From 70-18 sp041691815 (lineage in GTDB: Bacteria; Pseudomonadota; Alphaproteobacteria; Acetobacterales; Acetobacteraceae), in assembly GCA_041691815.1 (NCBI GenBank), contig JBEPTZ010000086.1:1-18696 (forward strand): 18,696 bases of DNA, given 5' to 3'. The notes beneath the pieces were generated by a model. The model ran no database searches. It saw only the letters and a list, made by a program, of their open reading frames with translations, and was not told the DNA's origin. Made by a program: the position numbers and the translations under genes. This document shows, piece by piece, positions 1-6,394 of the stretch; within the stretch, counting starts at the first letter, position 1, and the number at the start of each line of letters is the position of its first letter.

Positions 1-75
1 TAACCGTCGATTTCGCCAGAACTGCAACTCCGCCGCGTTTTCACACGGTCTGCAAAGCTTTTGCATCAGGAAAAA

Positions 76-104
76 TTGATTGGGTAGAAATTTGCCGTTA
101 AGAT
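76..104 (+). promoter_or_regulatory. Probable sigma-70 type promoter of the zinc-ribbon gene
   Basis: TTGATT (76-81) and TAAGAT (99-104) are separated by 17 bases, the preferred spacing for housekeeping sigma factors. They lie about 40 bases upstream of the ATG at 146 in a locally AT-rich stretch. Just upstream, at 51-65, TGCAAA and TTTGCA form an inverted repeat around GCT that could be an operator, though nothing shows what would bind it. This is inferred from pattern only. Confidence 0.45.
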
Positions 105-145
105 CGTGCGGTTAACAAGACCCTTCCCCTTAAGGAGTGTTGAAG

Positions 146-328
146 ATGGCCTTTACCGAAGCAGAGAAACGGAAGTGGCATGCTGATCGGCAAGCAGGCA
201 GATCGGACGATCAGGTCGAGCAGGGCGTTTCATCAGCGACTTGTGGGCATTGTGGTAACTCGTTCCGCCTTGCTGATGGCGTGGTTACTTCCGAATTTGC
301 GCTCTGCGATGTCTGCAATGGCGATTGA
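146..328 (+). CDS. Small zinc-ribbon protein (60 aa), function unknown
   Basis: The 60-residue product has two cysteine pairs, C33-x2-C36 and C54-x2-C57, spaced as in a single zinc ribbon. The first 30 residues are charged (MAFTEAEKRKWHADRQAG) and probably helical. It has no signal peptide or membrane segment, so it should be cytoplasmic. The ATG at 146 is chosen because AAGGAG at 132-137 precedes it with 8-base spacing; GTG 137 and TTG 140 lie in or beside that ribosome binding site. The gene stands alone, facing the minus-strand hydrolase gene, and its base composition is lower in GC than the rest of the window. Small ribbons of this kind bind zinc and often contact nucleic acid or protein, but the actual role cannot be read here. 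The gene call is firm; the function is not. Confidence 0.75.
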   Translation: MAFTEAEKRKWHADRQAGRSDDQVEQGVSSATCGHCGNSFRLADGVVTSEFALCDVCNGD

Positions 329-515
329 TCCATAATCTTCCGATCGCAGTGACCGATAGACGGCAGGCCTGATCCGAAACTCAAGAATTTCGGGACGGGC
401 TTGCACCGGCGAGAGCGGATCAGCATTGCCTATAGCAGAGCGCAACCACGCATTGGAGCGAAGGAGGTTTCAAACCGAATTCCTCTTCGCGAAGCTGCCG
501 TTCAACCTTGGCAAA

Positions 516-1436
516 CTAGCCTTGCGCGTCCCTCACATACCGATTGAACCAGTCAATCGTTCGCGTCCACGCCTCACCGGCTGAAGTTGCATTGTAGCGC
601 GCAGGCGTCGCATCGTTGAAGAAGCCGTGAACACTGTTTGGGTAGATGTGGCCCTCGTAGCGAATACCATTCTTCTTCAGTTCCGCTTCCTGCGCGGGAT
701 ATCCGCCGGCCAAGGTCTTATCGAGCGCCCCATGCTGTACCAGCACAGCGGCCTTGATCTTCGGCACATCGGCCGCGGCCGGCGGCGTGCCATAGAACGG
801 TGCCGCGGCGGCCAAATCGGATCCAAGGAGCACGGCGAGGGTGTTGACCAGATTTCCGCCGAAGCAGAAGCCGATGGCGCCGATCTTTCCCGTGCAGTCC
901 GGCCGCGCCTTGAGCCAGCGCGCCGCAGCGACGAAATCCTGCACCATCTTGCGCCGATCGATCGCCGCGAAGAGTTGACCGCCCTTGTAATCGTCCCCCG
1001 GATATCCCCCGACCGTCGTCAGCGCGTCGGGCGCGAAGGCCATGAAGTTTGCCAGCGCGAAACGCCTGGCGACGTCTTCGGTGTGCGGATTGAGCCCGCG
1101 GTTCTCATGAATGACGATCACGCCGGGAAGTTTGGCCTTCGTTGCCGCGAAATGGTCCGCGGCGAACGGGCGCACAAGATAGCCGCGGATGTAGCCGTTG
1201 CCTTCGGGCGAAGGAATGGTCTCATAGCTGGCTTCGATTCGCTCGTCATCGCGGCGGACCTGCTGGCCAAGTGCGTAGTTCGGCATCAAGGCTTCGATCA
1301 AGGCGGGCACTGTCAGGCCTGCAACCGCGTAACGCCGAAGACGGCTCCCAAACGCCCGTCGACTGATTTCGCCGTGGATGAACTGAGTATAGAGTTCCAC
1401 CGCTTCGGCCGGAATACGCCGTTCGCCAGCCGCCAT
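516..1436 (-). CDS. Tat-exported dienelactone hydrolase family protein (YghX-like)
   Basis: This 306-aa alpha/beta hydrolase closely resembles E. coli YghX. It shares the family signatures HENRGLNPH (110-118), VGGYPGDD (142-149), GFCFGG with nucleophile Cys191, GALDKT with Asp239 and SVHGFFND with His270, giving the Cys-Asp-His triad of dienelactone hydrolases. The N-terminus has SRRAF at 25-29 followed by a mildly hydrophobic stretch ending near NYALG, which fits a twin-arginine signal and export of the folded enzyme to the periplasm. The ATG at 1436 is preferred over upstream in-frame codons because GGAGG lies about 8 bases before it and homology starts there; the longer open frame to 1730 is not protein-like. 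The family hydrolyses cyclic ester (lactone) bonds, but the substrate is unknown. A gap of 203 bases separates it from the GNAT gene upstream, so it may have its own promoter. It sits in the lower-GC left end of the window. Confidence 0.9.
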   Translation of the reverse strand: MAAGERRIPAEAVELYTQFIHGEISRRAFGSRLRRYAVAGLTVPALIEALMPNYALGQQVRRDDERIEASYETIPSPEGNGYIRGYLVRPFAADHFAATKAKLPGVIVIHENRGLNPHTEDVARRFALANFMAFAPDALTTVGGYPGDDYKGGQLFAAIDRRKMVQDFVAAARWLKARPDCTGKIGAIGFCFGGNLVNTLAVLLGSDLAAAAPFYGTPPAAADVPKIKAAVLVQHGALDKTLAGGYPAQEAELKKNGIRYEGHIYPNSVHGFFNDATPARYNATSAGEAWTRTIDWFNRYVRDAQG

Positions 1437-1639
1437 TCGGTCTTTCCTCCAGCTGCCAGGCTTGATGTTCGTCAGAGCCGCTTTACCAGCAATCCGTTCC
1501 CAACATGCGCCGGGCTGATACCTGGACTCCACGCTAAGACATCTGATGTCGCCCTGTCCACCGCTCCTTCCCGTCGTTCTGGATGGGCCGGCCGTGGCGG
1601 CGAAGCCTTGACGCTTGCATGCGGCGGACCATCCCTGAG

Positions 1640-2098
1640 TTAACAATTCTGGAACAGCTTCTTGGCCATTTGTCTGCAGCCCGTCGCGCTGCCGGTCAGT
1701 TCCCCGGCGTCCCAGATGCAGGTATTCCACCCCGACTTTTCGTAGTAGCCCACCGCGTCGGGGGCGGCATTGACCAGCAGCGTCGCCAGACCCAATCCGC
1801 GCGCATAGTCGTCAACCAACGCCGATAACACCCGGCCATGCCCGCGCCGTTGTGTGGCGGCGTCGATGGCCACCAGCCGCACAACACCCCTGCCATCGCC
1901 CAGATCATCAAGCCTGGTGGTTCCAAGCGGCCGACCGTCAAGCTTCAGCAGCAGGGGATGGTTGGCGGCCAGATATTCGTCCGGGTGCCGTTCGTCATAG
2001 TCGTCGCGTCCCCGGGCTTCCCACAGCACCTGCCGGCGCAGCGCGTGATAGGCGCGCCAGTCGCGCTCGGTTGTCACCTGCACCAGGTCATAGCCCAT
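1640..2098 (-). CDS. GNAT family N-acetyltransferase
   Basis: The 152-aa product has the GNAT fold signature. A beta strand VVRLVAI is followed by the acetyl-CoA pyrophosphate loop QRRGHGRVL (Q/R-x2-G-x-G/A). Further on, LATLLVNAAPDAVGYYEKSGW matches the late GNAT motif in which residues after the last helix contact the cofactor. The acceptor substrate cannot be told. ATG 2098 (MGYDLVQV) is taken as the start; GTG 2113 is an in-frame alternative, and neither has a convincing ribosome binding site. The gene lies 93 bases after trxA on the same strand and could be the distal gene of that operon. The family call is solid; the start is uncertain by five codons. Confidence 0.85.
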   Translation of the reverse strand: MGYDLVQVTTERDWRAYHALRRQVLWEARGRDDYDERHPDEYLAANHPLLLKLDGRPLGTTRLDDLGDGRGVVRLVAIDAATQRRGHGRVLSALVDDYARGLGLATLLVNAAPDAVGYYEKSGWNTCIWDAGELTGSATGCRQMAKKLFQNC

Positions 2099-2191
2099 CG
2101 CCCAACCTACCACGGCGGGCAGCCGCAGCGACGCGGCAAGGCTGCCGCCAAACTCAGCGCGACGCCAGCCCGGCCTCCGTCAAACCGCTGC

Positions 2192-2518
2192 CTACAGCCC
2201 CTTCTCCACCCACTGCTTCAGCGCACTCTTCGGCCGCGCGCCGACGATGGTGTCCACCTGCTTGCCGTCCTTGAACATGATCAAGGTCGGAATCCCGCGC
2301 ACCCCATAGGTGTTCGGCGTCATCGGGTTGTCGTCGATATTCACCTTGGCGATGGTGACCTTGCCCTTCAACTCGGCGCCGATCTCTTCCAGCGCCGGCC
2401 CGATCATCTTGCACGGCCCGCACCACTCGGCCCAGAAATCCACCACCACGGTGCCGGGGGCCTTCAGCACGTCGGCATCGAAGCTGGCGTCGGTCACCTG
2501 GACGGTATTCTCGCTCAT
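2192..2518 (-). CDS. trxA: Thioredoxin
   Basis: The 108-aa product is a standard-length single-domain thioredoxin. It has the active site WAEWCGPC with redox cysteines C33 and C36, the buried Asp27 in VVVDFW, and the cis-proline loop RGIPTLIMF. It reduces protein disulfides in the cytoplasm using electrons from thioredoxin reductase. The ATG at 2518 begins MSENTVQV, as in the family, with AAAGAG upstream on the coding strand; the longer open frame to 2671 runs into the addA 3' end and is not thioredoxin-like. It lies 59 bases downstream of addA, an order common in alphaproteobacteria (addB-addA-trxA), so co-transcription is likely. Confidence 0.96.
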   Translation of the reverse strand: MSENTVQVTDASFDADVLKAPGTVVVDFWAEWCGPCKMIGPALEEIGAELKGKVTIAKVNIDDNPMTPNTYGVRGIPTLIMFKDGKQVDTIVGARPKSALKQWVEKGL

Positions 2519-2577
2519 GGGTCGCTCTTTCGCTTGTGGGTCAGGTATCAGCCAGATGGGCGCGCGGCGCCAGCCGG

Positions 2578-5500
2578 TCAAGCCGCCGCCCGCACCCCCG
2601 GAGCATGGCTGTCCAGCAACGAGTCTGGCAACGTCATCACCATCCCGCCCACCGTCCACACCAGCGCGCACGCCACTGCCCGCCCCGGAAACACCTGCCG
2701 CAGCACCGCCCGATACGCCGCCATCTGCCGCAGATACAGCACCGGCACGCCGCCCAGATCGCCCGGCGGCGCCCGATTGCTCTTGTAATCCGCCACCAGC
2801 ACCTGCCCGTCCAGCACCGCCAGCCGATCCACCAGCCCGCCGACCACCTGCTCCCCCACCACCCCGGCGAGCGGCACCTCGGCCCGCCCGTGTGGCCCGA
2901 ACAGCGGTGCCAGCGCCGGATGCGCCAGCACCGCCAGCACCTCCTCGGCCACCGCCCCGGCCTCCTCCACCCCGCTGCGCTCCAGCCAGCGCCGCGCCGC
3001 CTCGCCGCGCGCCGCCTCGGGCAGCGCCGGCAGATGCTGCAACAGCGCATGCACCGCCTGGCCGCGCCGGAACCGCGCCTCGACGGCATCCCGCTCCGCC
3101 AGTCCCCGCTCGCCCAGCGGCGAGGCCGCCGCCGGCACCCCGCCAAGCCCCACATTCTCCGGCCGGCTGGGCGCCAGATGCGCCGGCAACGCCGGTTCGA
3201 CGGGCGGCGCCGCCCCCACCCAGCCCGGCAGCGCCACCACCGCCCCGGCCGCCGCCACCGGCTCCGGCACCGGCGCCTCAAGCTGTGCACTGCGCAGCAC
3301 CAGCGCCTCCCCCTCGAACGGCGCCGGCGCAACCTCCGCCCCCAGCGCCTCGAACGCTCGCCGCACCACCTCGTACCAGCAACTTTCCGCCAGCGTCTTG
3401 CCGGTCTGCCAGCCGCACACCAGCAGCCGATCCTCGGCCCGCGTCAGCGCCACATACAGCAGCCGATTATACTCCTCCGCCCGCAGCCGCCCCGCCTCCG
3501 CCCGCAGCGCATCCACTGCCGCACAGCGCAACTCCTTGCGCGGCGCCCACACCGGAAGATCCCCCTCCGCCCAGGCCACCGCCCCCTCATCCGGCGGCAG
3601 CGACGTGGTATCCGGCACGATCACCAGCGGCGCCTGCAACCCCTTGGCGCCGTGCACGGTCATGATCCGCACCGCGCCGCCGGCCCCCTCCGCCTCCCGC
3701 TTCACCTCGGCGCCAGACTGCCGCAGCCAGTGCAGAAACCCCTGCAACCCCGGCGGATGCACCGCCGCATAACGCAACGCCGCCGCCAGCAGCTCATCCA
3801 CTGGCTCCGCCGCCTCCGGCCCCAGCCGCGCGAACAGCCGCGCCCGCCCGCCCAGCACCCCCAGCGCCTCCACCAGCAGCGCGTGCGGGCTGACGTAATC
3901 CACCCGCGCCAGCAGCGTATTCAGCATCCGCCACGCCGCCGCCCACTCGGCCCGCTCGCCGTGCCGCGCCCCCAGCGCCTCCCACAAATTCCCCCGCCGC
4001 CCAGCCGCCAACGCCAGCAACCCATCATCCGACACCCCCCCCAGCGGCGACGTCAGCACACACCCCAGCGCCAGATCGTCCTGCGGCAGCAGCAGCACGT
4101 CGCACAGCGCCAGCAGATCAGCCACCGCCGGCTGCTCGGTCAGCACCAGCCGATCCAGCCCCGCCACCGCCACCCCGCGCCCCTTCAGCGCCCGCACCAG
4201 AGCGGTGGCAAACGCATTGCGCCGCCGCACCAGCACCAGCACATCCCCCGCCGCCAGCGCCCGCCCCCGACTCTCCAGCATCACGCCCTCGCGCAACTGC
4301 AAGGCGATCCACCCCGCCAGCGCATCGGCCAGCGCCTGCAACGCCGAAACCGACCCGCGATTCTCCGTCGGCACCGCCCAAGGCTCCGGCTCGGCCACCA
4401 CCGGCAGCGGCGCCAGCGGCCACAACTCCACCACCCCGGCATGCCCGGCCCGATCCGACAGATGCGCGAGCGTCCCCGCGTCCGCCACCCCCGCCGCCGC
4501 CACCGGATCGGCAAACACCGCGTCCACCAGCCGCAACACCGGCGCCGTCGAGCGGAACGACACCTGCAACTGCACGTCCTCCCAGCCCAGCCCGGTCCCC
4601 TCCACCATCCCGCGCAACCGCCCCCGCCAAAGCTCGAACCCATCCGGATCAGCGCCCTGGAACGAGTAGATCGACTGCTTGCGATCCCCCACCGCAAACA
4701 CGCTGCGCGCCTGATCCCGCGCCCCCTCGCCGGCAAAAAACTCCCGCGCCAACGCCCCGGCAATCTCCCACTGCGCCGGCGCGGTATCCTGCACCTCGTC
4801 CAGCAGCAGATGATCCAGCCCGCCATCCAGCTTGTACAGCACCCACGCCGCCCCCGGATCGCACAGCAATTCCGAACTCCGCGAGATCAGATCATCATAA
4901 TCCAGCAACCCCGCCCCCTGCTTGGCCGCCGCATAAGACTCCGCCACCGGTGCCGCCAGCAGCACCAACGCCGCCGACAACTCCGCCACAAGCAACGCCC
5001 GCTTCTGATCCTCAATGGCAATGACCCGTCCCTGCTCCGCCACCAGCGGATCAAGCAACTCCGGAGACGCCCTGGCCAGTTTCGCATTCACCAGCCCGCC
5101 CGCCGCCCGCGCCACCCCCGCCTTGGTCAGCAGCGCCCCCAGCCAGGCATCCCAGTTCGCCGCCCGATCCTCCGCCCCACACGACAGCCACCCCAGCACC
5201 TCCTCCGCCATCGCCTGCACCGAAGGCGACCCCCGCTCGGCGATCACCAAAGCCGCCGCCCGCAACGCCGCCTCCCCCGGCGGCGCCACCGCCCGCGCGG
5301 TCAATTCCTCCGGACTCTCCGTCGCCCCCAACACCCCGCGCAACCGCGCCGCCAACGCCCCCGGCCCATCCTTCAGCGCCGCCCGCAACGCCCCCGGCCG
5401 CGCCCGCAACTGACCCACCAGCCCGCCAAACCCCTCCACACTCACCAACCCAGCCAGCGCCACCAGCGCCTGCCGACGCTCCGGCGTATGCGCCTCGGCC

Positions 5501-5991
5501 AGCATCGCCTCCCGCGCCTCGCCCAGCGCAATCCCGGCATCGATATCGTCCATCAGCCGGAAATGCGGCGAAATCCTCGCCTCCAACGGAAACCGCCGCA
5601 GCAACGACTGGCAGAACGCATGTATCGTCCCGATCCGCATCCCCCCCGGCAAATCCAACACCAGCGCAAACAACGCCCGCGCCCGCCGCCGATGCGCCCC
5701 GTCCGCCACCACCTCCAACGCCCCGAGCGCCGCATCCAGACCCGCATCATCCATCCGCACCCATTCACCAAGCCGACGCTGCAACCGCAACGCCATCTCC
5801 GCCGCCGCCGCCTTGGTAAACGTCAAACACTGAATCCTGGCCGGGTCCGCCCCCCCCAGCAACAACCGCAACAACCGATCAGTCAGCAACTTGGTCTTCC
5901 CCGACCCCGCCGACGCCGCCACAAACGCCGACACGCCGGGCTGCGAGGCCACCAGCTGCGCCGCGTTGGCGACTTCCCGAGGAGAAATCAA
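2578..5991 (-). CDS. addA: Double-strand break repair helicase-nuclease AddA
   Basis: AddA is the UvrD-type helicase and nuclease subunit of the AddAB complex, which resects double-strand DNA ends for RecA loading. The 1137-aa product shows the helicase motifs in order: Q-motif region and Walker A AASAGSGKT (about 25-33), Walker B LLLDEVQDT (about 395-403), motif III VGDRKQSIYSFQGADPDGF (about 433-451), TVHGAKGLQ (about 776) and YVALTRAEDRLLV (about 845). The C-terminus has a RecB-family nuclease with the catalytic DYKSNR (about 1067) and downstream Q-x3-Y. Length fits alphaproteobacterial AddA. There is no usable ATG. TTG 5991 is chosen because the Q-motif glutamine (NAAQLVASQP) must lie downstream of the start. 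An in-frame TTG at 6018 would add nine residues encoded by a dispersed repeat whose edge is at 5996. addB lies upstream and trxA downstream, on the same strand. Confidence 0.95.
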   Translation of the reverse strand: MISPREVANAAQLVASQPGVSAFVAASAGSGKTKLLTDRLLRLLLGGADPARIQCLTFTKAAAAEMALRLQRRLGEWVRMDDAGLDAALGALEVVADGAHRRRARALFALVLDLPGGMRIGTIHAFCQSLLRRFPLEARISPHFRLMDDIDAGIALGEAREAMLAEAHTPERRQALVALAGLVSVEGFGGLVGQLRARPGALRAALKDGPGALAARLRGVLGATESPEELTARAVAPPGEAALRAAALVIAERGSPSVQAMAEEVLGWLSCGAEDRAANWDAWLGALLTKAGVARAAGGLVNAKLARASPELLDPLVAEQGRVIAIEDQKRALLVAELSAALVLLAAPVAESYAAAKQGAGLLDYDDLISRSSELLCDPGAAWVLYKLDGGLDHLLLDEVQDTAPAQWEIAGALAREFFAGEGARDQARSVFAVGDRKQSIYSFQGADPDGFELWRGRLRGMVEGTGLGWEDVQLQVSFRSTAPVLRLVDAVFADPVAAAGVADAGTLAHLSDRAGHAGVVELWPLAPLPVVAEPEPWAVPTENRGSVSALQALADALAGWIALQLREGVMLESRGRALAAGDVLVLVRRRNAFATALVRALKGRGVAVAGLDRLVLTEQPAVADLLALCDVLLLPQDDLALGCVLTSPLGGVSDDGLLALAAGRRGNLWEALGARHGERAEWAAAWRMLNTLLARVDYVSPHALLVEALGVLGGRARLFARLGPEAAEPVDELLAAALRYAAVHPPGLQGFLHWLRQSGAEVKREAEGAGGAVRIMTVHGAKGLQAPLVIVPDTTSLPPDEGAVAWAEGDLPVWAPRKELRCAAVDALRAEAGRLRAEEYNRLLYVALTRAEDRLLVCGWQTGKTLAESCWYEVVRRAFEALGAEVAPAPFEGEALVLRSAQLEAPVPEPVAAAGAVVALPGWVGAAPPVEPALPAHLAPSRPENVGLGGVPAAASPLGERGLAERDAVEARFRRGQAVHALLQHLPALPEAARGEAARRWLERSGVEEAGAVAEEVLAVLAHPALAPLFGPHGRAEVPLAGVVGEQVVGGLVDRLAVLDGQVLVADYKSNRAPPGDLGGVPVLYLRQMAAYRAVLRQVFPGRAVACALVWTVGGMVMTLPDSLLDSHAPGVRAAA

Positions 5992-5995
5992 AGCG

Positions 5996-6039
5996 AGGTC
6001 TTCTTTGTTTGAAAACAAAGAAGCAAAAAAACTTCATCC
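5996..6039 (+). repeat. Dispersed 44-bp hairpin arm, copy B left
   Basis: This segment matches 13837-13880 and the reverse complement of 17414-17457 with one difference from the former. It holds an 11-bp stem, CTTCTTTGTTT paired with AAACAAAGAAG around a central GA, followed by a run of seven A and CTTCATCC. It ends four bases upstream of the proposed addA start codon, so its hairpin would form the addA leader RNA. The matching core and right arm of the element lie at 6310-6390, beyond the 61-aa gene. Confidence 0.9.
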
Positions 6040-6077
6040 ATCCGTTGGGTCACCAACAAATACCTCCGACGCTGCAA

Positions 6078-6263
6078 TCAGCCGCCTTTGCGCGCTTCAT
6101 CGAGCAGCCGCCGCGCCTCCGCCTGCTTGGCAAGTTCCTTTGGATCGGCCACGGTTTGCCGAATGACCCTGCCAAGCGGGGTCACAGACTCCGCCGTGCC
6201 GCTGAATCGCGCCAGGTCGCCGGCGCCATCATCATCATCCGCAGCCGCCTTACTGTCCGCCAT
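6078..6263 (-). CDS. Small hypothetical protein (61 aa) between addB and addA
   Basis: The 61-residue product starts MADSKAAADDDDGAGD with an acidic, probably disordered N-terminus and ends in a charged, probably helical segment (DPKELAKQAEARRLLDEARKGG). It has no cysteines, membrane segment or signal peptide. The ATG at 6263 is preceded on the coding strand by a G-rich ribosome binding site (GGGGGGAC) with suitable spacing, which supports it being a real gene. It lies 131 bases after addB and 86 bases before addA, on the same strand, and is bracketed by the two halves of the dispersed repeat. I do not recognise the family. It could be an unrelated gene carried with the repeat or a small partner of AddAB; nothing in the sequence decides. 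Confidence 0.6.
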   Translation of the reverse strand: MADSKAAADDDDGAGDLARFSGTAESVTPLGRVIRQTVADPKELAKQAEARRLLDEARKGG

Positions 6264-6309
6264 AACCGTCCCCCCTGTCCGACCAACCCACATACCGCCG
6301 ACCGCCCCT

Positions 6310-6390
6310 TATGGAGACTCCGCAATCTCCCGCGCGCCAATGCTGCAAGGCGGAAGAAATTTTTTGGTTCTTTTTTATAAAAAAGAACGC
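6310..6390 (+). repeat. Dispersed repeat, copy B core and right arm
   Basis: This stretch aligns with 13882-13965. The shared features are TGGAGAC-n-CCG then ATCTCC (stem GGAGA 6313-6317 with TCTCC 6326-6330, 8-base loop), TGCAAGGCGGA (6344-6354), a run of T, and an AT-rich hairpin, GTTCTTTTTT paired with AAAAAAGAAC around AT. The loop and flanking bases differ from copy A while the stems are kept. The outer edge is five bases past the addB stop codon. Confidence 0.85.
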
Positions 6391-6394
6391 TTCC

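Noticed and set aside
374..393. CCGAAA/TTTCGG hairpin after the zinc-ribbon gene
   Set aside because: The stem is only six base pairs with no T-run on either strand, too weak to call a terminator. The rest of 329-515 shows nothing else supportable; the AAGGAGG at 461-467 has no start codon at a usable distance.
627..1643. A 338-codon plus-strand frame opposite the dienelactone hydrolase
   Set aside because: It has no recognisable domain or ribosome binding site, and the opposite strand encodes a full hydrolase with its catalytic triad.
2536..6012. A 1158-codon plus-strand open frame opposite addA
   Set aside because: It is a GC-skew shadow rich in Arg, Pro, His and Gln with no domain, while the minus strand encodes every AddA motif. 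The same holds for the long plus-strand frames opposite addB (6311-8011, 8108-9508).
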